Origin: an uncultured Opitutia bacterium
GTDB taxonomy: Bacteria; Verrucomicrobiota; Verrucomicrobiia; Opitutales; Opitutaceae
Reading direction: 5' to 3'
DNA length: 53,658 bases
Assembly (NCBI GenBank): GCA_903872505.1
Contig: CAIQKV010000103.1
Span: 1-53,658 of the forward strand
Shown here: in pieces, positions 24,801 to 33,943 of the stretch
Layout: each line of letters opens with the position of its first letter
Position numbering within the stretch: the first letter of the stretch is position 1
Notes under the pieces: generated by a model
Database searches by the model: none
The model's input: the letters and a program-made list of their open reading frames with translations, nothing else
What the model was told of the DNA's origin: nothing
Made by a program: the position numbers and the translations under genes

Positions 24801-25807
24801 TGCTAGGTCGCCGTATTGTCCTCACCCTTCTCGCCGCCGGACTCGCGTCCACGGGCTTCGCCCAGGCCTCCGGCTCGGCCCAGCCCGGCTCCAACGACGG
24901 CCTGAACCTGCGCTTCGCCAACGGCATCGCCGCCATCGCCGAGGACAAGGTCATCACGGTGGACGATGTCCGCCGCGAAATCTCCCCGCTGATCCCCCAG
25001 CTGCAGCGGGAGGCGCGCAGCGAGAAGGAGTTCAACGAGAAGCTGGAGGCCCTGCAGGACGACGTCATCCAGCAGCTGATCGACCGCGTGCTGATCGTGA
25101 AGGAATTCCGCAAGGACGAGAAGAAGCACATCCCGGCCAGCTTCGTGGACAACCGCATCGCCGAGATCCAGAGCGAGCAGTTTGACAACGACCGCTCCAA
25201 GTTCCTCGCCTATCTGCACGGCCGCGGCATCACCCTGCGCGACTACCACAAGGAAGTCGAGGAGGACATCATCTACCAGTACATGCGCCAGCAGCAGCGC
25301 AAGTCCCAGAGCGTCATCAGCCCCGTGCGCATCGAGACTTTCTACAAGGAAAACCGGGACCGCTTCTACCAGGAGGACAGCGTCCACCTGCGGCTCATGC
25401 AGTTCACCCACGCCAACGGTGAGTCCGACGCCGACCTGAAGGGCAAGGCCGACGTGGTCCTGGCCCGGCTGAAGGCCGGGGTGAAATTCGAGGACCTCGC
25501 CAAGGAGTTCAGCCAGGACTCGCGCCGCGCCAAGGGCGGCGACTGGGGCTGGGTGAAGCGATCCGATTTCCGCAAGGAATTCACCGACATCGTCTTCAAC
25601 ATGAAGAAGGGCGAGTGCTCCGAGCCGGTCGTGCTGCCCGAGGGCACCTTTCTGCTTTACGTCGAGGACCGCAAATACGCCGGCATCCAGCCGCTCGACG
25701 ACGTGCGCGACCAGATCGAGCGCATCCTCGTGCAGCAGATGGGCCAGGTCAGCCAGGAACACTGGCTCGAGCGCCTCCGCCGCAACGGCTACGTGAAGCA
25801 CTTCTGA
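24797..25807 (+). CDS. SurA-like periplasmic peptidyl-prolyl isomerase
   Basis: The 336-residue protein has a signal peptide (RRIVLTLLAAGLASTGFAQA), then a SurA-type N-terminal chaperone region (AIAEDKVITVDDVRREI) with charged helices to about residue 190. One parvulin domain follows (about 195-295; MQFTHA, FEDLAKEFSQDS, GGDWGWV). It probably helps outer-membrane proteins fold in the periplasm. Two adjacent ATGs (24797, 24800) are possible starts. Overlap with the mfd stop suggests coupling. Confidence 0.85.
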   Translation: MMLGRRIVLTLLAAGLASTGFAQASGSAQPGSNDGLNLRFANGIAAIAEDKVITVDDVRREISPLIPQLQREARSEKEFNEKLEALQDDVIQQLIDRVLIVKEFRKDEKKHIPASFVDNRIAEIQSEQFDNDRSKFLAYLHGRGITLRDYHKEVEEDIIYQYMRQQQRKSQSVISPVRIETFYKENRDRFYQEDSVHLRLMQFTHANGESDADLKGKADVVLARLKAGVKFEDLAKEFSQDSRRAKGGDWGWVKRSDFRKEFTDIVFNMKKGECSEPVVLPEGTFLLYVEDRKYAGIQPLDDVRDQIERILVQQMGQVSQEHWLERLRRNGYVKHF

Positions 25808-25822
25808 GCGCGGGAGCAAACG

Positions 25823-25867
25823 GTCGGCAGAGGTAGCGTGGGACCGCCGGGCGCGCGCTACGCCGAT
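25823..25867. repeat. Intergenic hairpin after the SurA-like gene
   Basis: GTAGCG at 25833-25838 pairs with CGCTAC at 25856-25861, extended by GTCGGC at 25823-25828 against GCCGAT at 25862-25867. A further GCCGAC and AGCTACC at 25889-25902 repeat the same words. No T-run follows. It may be a dispersed repeat; the rest of the gap is unremarkable. Confidence 0.4.
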
Positions 25868-25921
25868 AGCTCTTGGCGGCCTTGATATGCCGACAGCTAC
25901 CGGATAAGCATCGTTAGGCAA

Positions 25922-26386
25922 ATGAAGGCCTTTGCGACAGTCTGGGTCCTTTTGATCAGCGCGGCGTCTATCAGTGCCGCGACAAACCCCGCCGAAGAGG
26001 CTGAGATCGAACGGACACACATGAGCGCATACGAATGCGCGATCTCTCCTTCGCGGCAGATGATCGCATTGTCCGGCATCGGTCTCGCAGACGTGAGCCC
26101 AAGTATTCGGATGCGTATGCGGATTCTTGTCGTGGATCTGGCAGACAGTCGTCTGGTGCAGATATTAACTTGGTTGAAGTCACCCTGGGCGGTCGTGTGG
26201 TCGCCGACCAACTCTCTGATCGCCTGCGGACGACGAGATGAAGGTGAGAAAGAGGAGCTCTATGTCGTCCTAGTTTACGACTTGGACCGCCACGGCAAAG
26301 TGACTGAGCGGGTACCGACCAATGACGAATACGCGTTGGCTAAGCGGGTCTATCTGGAGAAATTTGGAAACAAACCAAAAACCTAA
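25922..26386 (+). CDS. Small secreted protein of unknown function
   Basis: The 154-residue protein has a signal peptide (MKAFATVWVLLISAASISA). Two repeats follow of the form SPSRQMIAL...RILVVDL and WSPTNSLIACG...LYVVLVYDL, which look like blades of a WD40/TolB-like beta-propeller; two blades are too few for a full propeller. GC content and codon use are clearly lower than in the neighbours. GTTAGGC lies three bases upstream of the ATG and ACCTAAC spans the stop codon, which hints at a gene-cassette origin, but no attC site is seen. It converges on the ThuA-like gene. Confidence 0.6.
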   Translation: MKAFATVWVLLISAASISAATNPAEEAEIERTHMSAYECAISPSRQMIALSGIGLADVSPSIRMRMRILVVDLADSRLVQILTWLKSPWAVVWSPTNSLIACGRRDEGEKEELYVVLVYDLDRHGKVTERVPTNDEYALAKRVYLEKFGNKPKT

Positions 26387-26397
26387 CTGCGCCTGCC

Positions 26398-27138
26398 CTA
26401 GCTCTTCGACGAGATCTTCTCCAGCGGCACCTTCGCGTTCGGGCAGGAGTCGATCCACACGCCCTGCGGGCGCGCCCACTCGACGGCGTTGGCGATGACC
26501 CGGCGGACGTTCTTATCGTGGTACGTCGGGTAGGTCTCGTGGCCGGGGCGGAAATAGAAGATCTTCCCGTTGCCGCGGTGCCAGCAGCAGCCGCTGCGGA
26601 ACACTTCGCCGCCCTCGAACCAGGAAATGAACACCTGCTCGTCGGGCGTCGGGATGGCGAACGGCTCGCCGTACATCTCCTCCTGCGGGAGCTCGAAATA
26701 CTTGTCGATGCCGCGCGCGATCGGGTGTCCGGGGTTACACACCCACAGCCGCTCCTTCTCGTCGGCCTCGCGCCACGTCAGCGAGCAGGTCGTGCCCAGC
26801 AGGCGCTTGAACGGCTTCGAGTAGTGCCCCGAGTGCAGGACAATCAGCCCCATGCCCTCGAGCACGCGCTGCTGCACGCGCGCCGCCACCTGGTCGCTCA
26901 CCTGGTCGTGCGCCATGTGGCCCCACCACGTCAGCACGTCGGTCGCAGCCAGCTTCGCCTCCGTGAGCCCGTGCTCCGGTTCCTGCAGGGTGGCCGTCGT
27001 GACCACCGCGCCGGGCAGCAGCGCGCGCACCCCCTCGGCGATCGCCGTGTGCATGCCCTTGGGGTAGATGGCCCCAACCTTGGCGTTCTTGTGCTCGTGG
27101 ACGTTTTCGCCCCAGACGGTGACGCGGAGTGGTTGCAT
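26398..27138 (-). CDS. ThuA-like domain protein
   Basis: The 246-residue protein matches the trehalose-utilisation ThuA family, which adopts a class I glutamine-amidotransferase-like fold. Visible features are [11 protein letters not shown] at the start, [29 protein letters not shown] near the middle and [14 protein letters not shown] near the end. The biochemical activity is not established; homologues often lie near sugar-acid metabolism genes. ATG 27138 is preferred over a GTG 15 bases upstream. The gene diverges from radC with only about 54 bases between starts. Confidence 0.85.
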   Translation of the reverse strand: MQPLRVTVWGENVHEHKNAKVGAIYPKGMHTAIAEGVRALLPGAVVTTATLQEPEHGLTEAKLAATDVLTWWGHMAHDQVSDQVAARVQQRVLEGMGLIVLHSGHYSKPFKRLLGTTCSLTWREADEKERLWVCNPGHPIARGIDKYFELPQEEMYGEPFAIPTPDEQVFISWFEGGEVFRSGCCWHRGNGKIFYFRPGHETYPTYHDKNVRRVIANAVEWARPQGVWIDSCPNAKVPLEKISSKS

Positions 27139-27192
27139 AAAAGTTACGGTCACCTACTGGCACGTTCGGAAAAAACTGTCGAAACCAATCCG

Positions 27193-27918
27193 GTGGCCGA
27201 TCCCCCCGAGTATGCCGTGTCCAACCGCCTGCGCGAGATGGCCGCGGGCGAGCGCCCGCAGGAGCGGCTGGAGCGCCTCGGTCCCGGCGCGCTCAGCGAC
27301 GCCGAGCTGCTGGCGATGCTGCTGCGCAGCGGCACGCGGGGGCAGGATGTGATGACGCTCGCCGCGCGGCTCCTCGCCGAGGCCGGGTCGCTCACCGGCC
27401 TGACCGCGTGGCCGAAGCAACAATTCACCGCGCTCAAGGGCATCGGCCGGGTGAAGGCGGCCCAGTTGGTCGCCGTGATGGAGGTCGCCCGCCGCGCCGC
27501 CAGCCAAAAGCAGGGCGAGGAGCCGCTGCTCAACCGGGCCGACCGCGTGGTGGAATTCCTCGAGCCGCAGATCCTCGGCCTCGAAGTGGAGAAATTCTGG
27601 GTGCTCTGCCTGAACCGGAAAAACCGCCTGCTCCGGCGCGTCGAGGTCACCTCCGGCACCGCCACCGCTGCCCTCGCCCACCCGCGCGAGGTGTTCCGGG
27701 CCGCTATCCGCGAGGGCGCCGCCGCGGTCATCTGCGCGCACAACCACCCGAGCGGCGACCCGGCGCCCAGCGCGGCCGACCTGCAGATCACCCGCCAGCT
27801 CCGCGAGGCCGCCAAGGCCGTCGACATCGAACTACTCGACCATGTCATCCTCGGCCGGACCGCCGCCGACCCGGCCGGCCGCGGTTACTACAGCTTCCGC
27901 GAGGCCGGGCTGGTTTGA
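27193..27918 (+). CDS. radC: RadC family protein (JAB/MPN domain)
   Basis: The 241-residue protein starts with a helix-hairpin-helix region (SDAELLAMLLRSG, FTALKGIGRVKAAQL). The MPN/JAB metal motif HNHPSGDPAPSAAD follows near residues 190-203 and then LDHVILG. Despite its name, a repair role is unproven in the family; it has the fold of a zinc-dependent isopeptidase. GTG at 27193 is the most likely start; the upstream open frame runs across the divergent ThuA gene and is not coding. Confidence 0.9.
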   Translation: MADPPEYAVSNRLREMAAGERPQERLERLGPGALSDAELLAMLLRSGTRGQDVMTLAARLLAEAGSLTGLTAWPKQQFTALKGIGRVKAAQLVAVMEVARRAASQKQGEEPLLNRADRVVEFLEPQILGLEVEKFWVLCLNRKNRLLRRVEVTSGTATAALAHPREVFRAAIREGAAAVICAHNHPSGDPAPSAADLQITRQLREAAKAVDIELLDHVILGRTAADPAGRGYYSFREAGLV

Positions 27919-28031
27919 GCGGATGAGCCTCCGGCTTATCTGGTGGCCATCAGCGGACGAGCTGGCTTAGTCGGTTTCCCAGCAAGCGACCGGCGAGTTC
28001 AGCGGCGGCCAGGCCTGCTGGGACCCATCCC

Positions 28032-28517
28032 ATGAAAATCACCGAATGCTGGAATGCATCCCGCCAGCGTGGCCTGGTTTCCCTCGGGCTGTTATCCCTT
28101 CTGGCCGCAGGCGCTGCTCCCATCGCGAGGGGCGAGGACAAACCCATGCAGCTGGAAAAATTTGTCGTTAACGACAAGCACCTGCTGTGTTTCGGCGTGG
28201 CCCTCACCCTGTGGGAAAACCAGAACACCCATCGGGTGATGGCGATGTACGTGAAGCAGGTGCAGCCGGACTCCATGGCCGAGGAAAAAGGCCTGCGCCC
28301 GGGCACCCGGATTTGGACGATCGACGGCATGCCGGTGGAGGATTTCCCGGCCAGCTTTGCCCCGGAGAGCGAACTCGGGATAAAATTCCTCAACCGCAAA
28401 AGAGGAGAGACCATTGTCCTGGAGATAAAAGTTGAGGGCGAACGGACGACGCAGTTTGTCACGCTGACCCAAAGTCCGCTGAGAATAACCGTGCGGGAGA
28501 TCCCTCCGACGAAATGA
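28032..28517 (+). CDS. Secreted PDZ-domain protein
   Basis: The 161-residue protein has an N-terminal signal sequence (LVSLGLLSLLAAGAAPIARG). Residues about 50-140 form a PDZ-like domain with VKQVQPDSMAEEKGLRPGTRIWTIDGMPVEDF, where a substrate-peptide groove would lie. No protease domain is attached, so it may be an adaptor or a stand-alone periplasmic binding protein. It has no obvious operon partner. A word-repeat hairpin follows 40 bases after the stop. Confidence 0.7.
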   Translation: MKITECWNASRQRGLVSLGLLSLLAAGAAPIARGEDKPMQLEKFVVNDKHLLCFGVALTLWENQNTHRVMAMYVKQVQPDSMAEEKGLRPGTRIWTIDGMPVEDFPASFAPESELGIKFLNRKRGETIVLEIKVEGERTTQFVTLTQSPLRITVREIPPTK

Positions 28518-28557
28518 GAGCTTCCCGCCATCCTGCCACATCGGCGGGCTGGTTTGA

Positions 28558-28611
28558 AGCCGGAAGCCAGGAATCCAAGAATCCTGACTCCGGGTTTCAT
28601 GGCTTCCGGCT
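28558..28611. repeat. Word-repeat hairpin after the PDZ gene
   Basis: AGCCGGAAGCCA at 28558-28569 and TGGCTTCCGGCT at 28600-28611 are perfectly complementary over 12 bases with a 30-base loop (GGAATCCAAGAATCC words). The arm is identical to the outer part of the 15552 hairpin. The TATTAATAATT that follows is a weak terminator tail at best. Confidence 0.7.
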
Positions 28612-28718
28612 ATTAATAATTGGCATCCTCCCGGAGGAGAATGGCTTGCAGAGTTGAAACCGCCTGGTTTGGGAGGGCCCGCCTTCGCCCGCTGGACGCG
28701 GGTTACGGCGCGGCAGTC

Positions 28719-28742
28719 TGCCCGTCGCTGCTGCGACGGGCA
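28719..28742. other. Perfect hairpin beside tRNA-Tyr
   Basis: TGCCCGTCGC at 28719-28728 and GCGACGGGCA at 28733-28742 form a ten-base stem with a four-base loop. Six A (T on the tRNA strand) lie between it and the tRNA 3' end. It may act in termination or processing, but the T-run is on the wrong side for a standard terminator of the tRNA. Confidence 0.5.
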
Positions 28743-28747
28743 AAAAA

Positions 28748-28833
<86 letters not shown>

Positions 28834-28937
28834 GAAAGTGGAGCGCGAACGCTCTCGGCTCGCCCCCGGTAGTTCAAGGTTTTTTTCAGCCCCGCCTTGC
28901 CACCGGTGCCCCGGCGGCGTGTCCTCCCGCCAAGGCC

Positions 28938-30386
28938 ATGCTCACCGATGTGAAAGATCTGCTCGCGGACTTCCTGGCCCGGGGGCTGTTGTCGGACCTC
29001 CTGTCAATCGGCGGCTTCATCCTCGCGCTGCTCCTGGTGGCGCGCCTGATGAGCGAAAAGAAGGCCCCCGCCAACACCTTCGCCTGGCTGCTCATCATCA
29101 TCCTGCTCCCCTACGTGGGGGTGCCGCTCTACCTCATCTTCGGCGGCCGCAAACTGCAGCGGCTGGTGGCGCAGAAGTCCCGCCTCACGCCCAAGCTGCC
29201 CGGCCCGCCCGCCACCGCTTCGGCCTTTGCCAAGTCGCCGGTGGCGCATGCGATCATGTCCAGCGGCGCCGGCGCGCCCGTCGCCGCCAACCGCCTGGAG
29301 CTGCTGGCCACCGGGGAGGAAACCTACGCCGCGCTGGAGCGCCAGATCCGCGCCGCCCGCCACACCATCCACATCAGCACCTTCATCCTCGGGCGGGACG
29401 AGACCGGCCGGCGGCTGGTGTCGCTGCTGGCCGAGCGCGCCCGCGCCGGCGTCCAGGTGCGGCTGCTGCTCGACGCGGTGGGCTGCATGTTTGTCCGCCG
29501 CGGTTTCCACGCCGCGCTCCGCGAGGCCGGCGGCGAGGTCGTGAAGTTCATGCGGGTGCTGCCGTTCACGTCCCGCGGTTCGGCCAATCTCCGCAATCAC
29601 CGCAAGATCGCGGTCTTCGACCATGCCACCGCCATCATCGGCGGCCATAATCTCGCCGACGAATACATGGGGCCGCGGCCCAACCCCAAGCGCTGGCGCG
29701 ACCTCGGCGCCCTGATCGAGGGACCCGCTGCCACGCTCCTGAACGAGGTCTTCATCGCCGACTGGTGCTTTGCGAGCCGGCAGTCCCCGGCGACGATCCG
29801 CCCCGGCCCCGCCCCCGCCACGGCGGCCGACCGCGGCGGCGCCGAGTTGCAGGTCGTCGCCAGCGGTCCCGACGTGCCCGGCGACCCGCTGTACGAGGGC
29901 ATCATCTCGATGATCCAGGAGGCCGAGCAGAGCATCTGGATCGTCACGCCCTACTTCATCCCCGACGACGTCCTCCTGCGCTCGCTGATCGTGAAGGCGC
30001 GGGCGGGCCGCGCGGTCACGCTCATCGTGCCCGAGCACTCCAACCATCCCGTGACCGATTTCGCCCGGCGGCACTACGTCCGGGAGCTGTGCGCGGCCGG
30101 CGGCCGCGTGCTGCTGTTCCGGCCCGGGATGATGCACAGCAAGGCGATCATCGTGGACGACCGCATCGGCCTGCTGGGGTCGGCCAACTTCGACCTGCGG
30201 AGCCTGTTCGTGAACTTTGAGATCGGCGTGGTGGTGTACACGGCGGCCGACGTGCAGGCGATGAAAGCCTGGGCCACGGCGCAGGCCGCCAGCTGCCGCG
30301 AATGGGTCAACCGCGCCAAGCGGCCGCACCGGCTGTGGACGGGCATGCTCGAGGACTTCAGCCGCCTGCTCGCCCCGCTGCTCTGA
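28938..30386 (+). CDS. cls: Cardiolipin synthase (phospholipase D family)
   Basis: The 482-residue membrane enzyme joins two phosphatidylglycerols, or related lipids, to cardiolipin. Two N-terminal hydrophobic helices (LLSIGGFILALLLVARLM and NTFAWLLIIILLPYVGVPLYLIFGG) anchor it. Two HKD catalytic motifs are visible: His221, Lys223 and Asp228 (NHRKIAVFDHA), and His400, Lys402 and Asp407 (MMHSKAIIVDDR) followed by GSANFDLRS. Length fits the ClsA type. It stands alone and converges on the desaturase gene. Confidence 0.9.
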   Translation: MLTDVKDLLADFLARGLLSDLLSIGGFILALLLVARLMSEKKAPANTFAWLLIIILLPYVGVPLYLIFGGRKLQRLVAQKSRLTPKLPGPPATASAFAKSPVAHAIMSSGAGAPVAANRLELLATGEETYAALERQIRAARHTIHISTFILGRDETGRRLVSLLAERARAGVQVRLLLDAVGCMFVRRGFHAALREAGGEVVKFMRVLPFTSRGSANLRNHRKIAVFDHATAIIGGHNLADEYMGPRPNPKRWRDLGALIEGPAATLLNEVFIADWCFASRQSPATIRPGPAPATAADRGGAELQVVASGPDVPGDPLYEGIISMIQEAEQSIWIVTPYFIPDDVLLRSLIVKARAGRAVTLIVPEHSNHPVTDFARRHYVRELCAAGGRVLLFRPGMMHSKAIIVDDRIGLLGSANFDLRSLFVNFEIGVVVYTAADVQAMKAWATAQAASCREWVNRAKRPHRLWTGMLEDFSRLLAPLL

Positions 30387-30408
30387 ACCGCGAGCGGAAA
30401 GGGCTTTG

Positions 30409-30497
30409 AATGGAGCCGCGGCGCCCTCGCCGCGGTTGGCTCCAAGACGCGGCGGGGGCGCCGCATCTCCCATCAAGCGCGTTGGGGACAACGCGCT
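30409..30497. repeat. Three successive hairpins between convergent genes
   Basis: TGGAGCC...GGCTCCA (about 30412-30444), AGACGCGGCG...CGCCGCATCT (about 30445-30469) and AGCGCGTT-GGGGAC-AACGCGCT (30476-30497) follow one another. The last resembles the palindrome at 36977-36998. The block may serve as a bidirectional transcription barrier or be a REP-like insertion. Confidence 0.55.
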
Positions 30498-30521
30498 CCA
30501 CCTTCCAGACCGACCGGACCC

Positions 30522-31637
30522 TCAGGCGGGCGCGCCCGCCAGCTCCAGCAGGTCGAAGGCGTGGCTCACCTCGTGCCGGATCTCGGCCAGTGCGGCGCGG
30601 GCATGCGCCATCCGGACATCCTTCTTTTCCGCGTACTCGGCCTTGAGCACCGCCCACTGTTCGCCAAGCCGATGGAGTTTGTCCCCGGAATTCTGCAGCA
30701 GCAGGCGCATGCGGCCCTGCAGCGGCGAAACGCTGCTCGCGAGCCGGGCTTCCAGGCGGCGGCGGGCCTCGGCCAGCTGCATGAGGAGGACCTTTTCCTC
30801 GGGGACGCGGCGCAGTCCCCGGGCCAGGCGGAGCTTTTCCAGCGTCCAGATGGACCACTTGGTCGGGTCCCAATGCCACCATTTCACGCCGTTGCGGTAG
30901 TCGTGCTGAAACTCGTGGTGATAGTTGTGGTAGCCCTCGCCAAAGGTGAAGAACGCCATGAACCAGCTGTCGCGCGCGCTGCAGCGGTCCGAATAGGGCT
31001 GGCGGCCGACCGTGTGGCAGAGCGAGTTGATGAAAAACGTCATGTGCTGCACCGCCGTGACGCGGGCGACGCCCGCAAGCAGCAGGCCGCCGAGCGCCCC
31101 GATCCACCCTCCATGCAGCCCGCCCAGCAGGGCCGGGATAACAAACCCGACCACGACCGCGATCGTCACATAAAACCGCGACTGAAACCGGAGCAGCGAG
31201 TCCTTCTGGAGGTCGGCGACGTTGTCGAGCGGTGGCTCGGAATCGAGTTTGAAGAGGATCCAGCCCATGTGCGCGTACCAAAAGCCCTGGGTGATGTCGT
31301 ACGGATCCGCCGCCCCGTCGACGTGCTTATGGTGGCGGCGATGGTCGGAAACCCAGGTCAGGGCGTTGTTCTCGAAGGCGGCCGCCCCAAACAGCAGCGT
31401 GAGCAGCCGCACGGGCCAGCGGGCCTCAAAGGCCATGTGGGCGAACAGGCGGTGGTAGCCGAGCGTGATGCTCAGCCCGGTCGCGATGAAGAAAGTCAGG
31501 AACAGGCCGATTTGGAACGCGTCCACGCCGTAGTGCCAGAGGTACCAGGGCACAGCGGTGAAGGTGAGGAGCGCGGTACCGATCAGGAATGAGCTGTTGG
31601 TCCAGTTGATCCGGGCGGAAGGGAGGCGAAATGGCAC
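30522..31637 (-). CDS. Acyl-CoA/acyl-lipid desaturase
   Basis: The roughly 371-residue membrane enzyme introduces a double bond into fatty acyl chains. The three histidine boxes of the class are present: HRLFAH, HRRHH and HNYHH (GEGYHNYHHEFQHDYRNG). Four hydrophobic helices surround them. A long charged C-terminal helical tail (about residues 280-371) is an extra not needed for catalysis. The GTG at 31637 (reading PFRLPSARINW) is taken as start; the frame stays open to 31757 but would then overlap the upstream TPR gene and code an unlikely leader. It is the last gene in the minus-strand run. Confidence 0.85.
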   Translation of the reverse strand: MPFRLPSARINWTNSSFLIGTALLTFTAVPWYLWHYGVDAFQIGLFLTFFIATGLSITLGYHRLFAHMAFEARWPVRLLTLLFGAAAFENNALTWVSDHRRHHKHVDGAADPYDITQGFWYAHMGWILFKLDSEPPLDNVADLQKDSLLRFQSRFYVTIAVVVGFVIPALLGGLHGGWIGALGGLLLAGVARVTAVQHMTFFINSLCHTVGRQPYSDRCSARDSWFMAFFTFGEGYHNYHHEFQHDYRNGVKWWHWDPTKWSIWTLEKLRLARGLRRVPEEKVLLMQLAEARRRLEARLASSVSPLQGRMRLLLQNSGDKLHRLGEQWAVLKAEYAEKKDVRMAHARAALAEIRHEVSHAFDLLELAGAPA

Positions 31638-31722
31638 GGGACAAGAGGATGGTGCGCCCTGCGGCCGGAGCAAATGCAATCGGATAAATATTCCGGCTAA
31701 TCGCCTGACAATCAGGATGTGC

Positions 31723-33891
31723 TTAGCGGCCCGGCTGGCCCGCCCGGAGTGCTTCAAGCCGGGCCAGGTTGTTGCGGGCCGGGGTGAACCCGGGCTTCAG
31801 CCGCAGGGTCTCCTCGTACTGCGCCTGCGCCTCGTCCAGCCGGCCGAGCTGCACCAGCGCGTTGCCCAGGTTGTTGTGCGCCTCGGCAAACTCCGGCTGC
31901 AGCCGCACCACCTTCGCGTACTGCTCCGCCGCCTCCGGAAAGCGCCGTTCCTGGAACAGCGCGCTCCCGAGGTTGTAGTACGCCGCCACCGAATCGGGCT
32001 CCAGCGCCGCCGCCGCCTGAAAGTGCGTGATCGCCTCCTCCACCCGCCCCGACCGGCCCAGCGCCCCGCCCAGCGCGACCTGCAGCGCCGCCGACTCCGG
32101 CCGCAGCCGCACCGCCACCGCAAAATGCTCCGCCGCCACCGCCCACCGCCGCTCCCGCATCAGCACGTTCCCCAGTTCCTCCTGCAACCCCGCGTTGTCC
32201 GGCTGCAGCCGCAGCCCGGCCTCGCACTGGGCGAGTGCCTCGGCGGTCCGCCCCTCGGACGCCAGGGTATCCGCGAACATCTGTCGCGCCTCCGCCAAAT
32301 CGGGCCGGATCTTGAGCGTCGCGGCGAACTGATCCAGCGCCTCCGCCGTCCGCCCCAGCCGGAGCAGCACGCCGGCGAGCACGAAATGCGCCTCGAAATG
32401 CGTCGGCCGCAGCCGCACCGCGGCCTCCAGCTGCTCGAGCGCCTCCGCCGGCCGGTCCGCACGGAACAGGAAGTTGCCCAGGTTGTAGCGGGGCTCGGCA
32501 TAGTCCGGCTTGAGCCGCACCGCCTCGGCCAGGTGGACCAGCGCCTCGTCATTCCGGCCCGCGATCGCGAGGGCGCAGCCGAGACTCGACTGCGCGCGCG
32601 GGTTTTCGGGCTGCTCGGCCACGGTCACGCTCCACAGCTTCACGTTGCTTTCATAATCCCGGTTGCGCGCGACCGTCAGGGCGCCCGCCCCCATCGCCAG
32701 CACCAGCACCACCGGCAGCGTGCGACGGCCCAGCCAGCGATACGCCCCGAGCACAACCAGCGTGATCACGGCCGCCAGCGGCAGGTACATCCGGTGCTCG
32801 GCCATCGTCTGCGTGATAAGCGGCACCACGCTGGAACTCGGCGCGAGGATCGCAAAAAACCAGCATCCGAGGAACCCGACGGCCAGCCGGCGGCGCAGGG
32901 CGACCAGTGTGCCCGCCGCGAGCAGCACGAGCAGCCCGGCCTGCAGCCACACCTCCGCCAGGCTCCGCACCACCGTCATGCCGTAGTCCACCACCAGCGG
33001 GCTCGGCCAGAACGCGAGGCGCAGGTACATCACGATCGCGCGGCACTGCGTGAGCAGATAATCCCACGAACTCACCCCGCCCCCGAAGCTCCCGCCGCGC
33101 GAATGCGATCCGGCCACGAGCCATGCGAGCAGCAGCCAGGTTGCGGCCATGCCGGCATACATTTTCCAGCGCGCCTGCCACGCAGCGCGGAACGTTCCCG
33201 CCACGAACGTCCGGTCGTACAGCAGCACCAGTAGCGGCGCCGAGACCATGACTTCCTTCGTCGCCATGCCGAGCAGGCAGGCGGCCACGGTGAAAACCTC
33301 CCAGCGCCGCGGCGCCGGCGATTCCACCGCGCGGATGAAACCGTAGAGCGTGAGCAGGTTAAACAGCCCCATCAGCGACTCCGACCGCTGGATGACGAAC
33401 GTCACCGACTCGGTCAGGAGCGGATGCACCGCCCAGAGCAGCGCGACCGCCAGCGCCAGCGGCAGCGCCGCGGGGCCGAACCGCTCCCGCAACGTCGGCC
33501 GCAGCAGCGTGCGCCGCACGATCCCGAACAGCGCCAGCGCCGCCAGCGCATGGAACAGCGTGTTGGCCACGTGGTAGCCCGTCACGTTGTAACCCCCGAG
33601 GGCGTAGTTGATGGCCAGGGAGAGGCTCACCACCGGCCGGCCTGTCGCACCGGTCGCAAAGAGCGGCGAGGACAGCACGTCGCCCAGCCGGCTTAGATTC
33701 CGGATGGTCGGATTCTGGGTGATCGCCAGGAAATCATCGAAGACGAACGGCGCGGACAGGCTGTTCGCGTAGGCCGCGCCCACCGCGATGACGATGACGC
33801 CACCGGCCAGGGTGATGCCCCAGCGCGCCAGCAGCCCGGTGGCTTTTCCCGAGGCCGCCGTTGACCCTGAATTTGCACTCGTCTTCGCCAT
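31723..33891 (-). CDS. TMTC-like membrane protein with about ten TPR repeats
   Basis: The 722-residue protein has a multi-spanning membrane half (about residues 20-410). It opens with AAYANSLSAPFVFDDF, whose Asp pair is the likely catalytic or metal site in GT-C-fold mannosyltransferases. It contains HPLLTESVTFVIQRSESLMG and TKEVMVSAPLLVLLYDRTF. The C-terminal half consists of tetratricopeptide repeats. This matches the TMTC (transmembrane and TPR) group, whose animal members O-mannosylate proteins; the bacterial role is inferred. ATG 33891 fits the homologous start of the upstream paralogue. An in-frame extension to 34314 only overlaps that paralogue. Confidence 0.8.
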   Translation of the reverse strand: MAKTSANSGSTAASGKATGLLARWGITLAGGVIVIAVGAAYANSLSAPFVFDDFLAITQNPTIRNLSRLGDVLSSPLFATGATGRPVVSLSLAINYALGGYNVTGYHVANTLFHALAALALFGIVRRTLLRPTLRERFGPAALPLALAVALLWAVHPLLTESVTFVIQRSESLMGLFNLLTLYGFIRAVESPAPRRWEVFTVAACLLGMATKEVMVSAPLLVLLYDRTFVAGTFRAAWQARWKMYAGMAATWLLLAWLVAGSHSRGGSFGGGVSSWDYLLTQCRAIVMYLRLAFWPSPLVVDYGMTVVRSLAEVWLQAGLLVLLAAGTLVALRRRLAVGFLGCWFFAILAPSSSVVPLITQTMAEHRMYLPLAAVITLVVLGAYRWLGRRTLPVVLVLAMGAGALTVARNRDYESNVKLWSVTVAEQPENPRAQSSLGCALAIAGRNDEALVHLAEAVRLKPDYAEPRYNLGNFLFRADRPAEALEQLEAAVRLRPTHFEAHFVLAGVLLRLGRTAEALDQFAATLKIRPDLAEARQMFADTLASEGRTAEALAQCEAGLRLQPDNAGLQEELGNVLMRERRWAVAAEHFAVAVRLRPESAALQVALGGALGRSGRVEEAITHFQAAAALEPDSVAAYYNLGSALFQERRFPEAAEQYAKVVRLQPEFAEAHNNLGNALVQLGRLDEAQAQYEETLRLKPGFTPARNNLARLEALRAGQPGR

Positions 33892-33943
33892 GATTTTCTC
33901 GGCGCGCAGCGTTGGCGGACGCCCCCAGTCAGGCAAGGAACAC

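Noticed and set aside
26387..26470. attC site downstream of the low-GC gene
   Set aside because: The sequence after ACCTAAC is the conserved C-terminal coding region of the ThuA-like gene and lacks a second GTTRRRY core at the proper distance.
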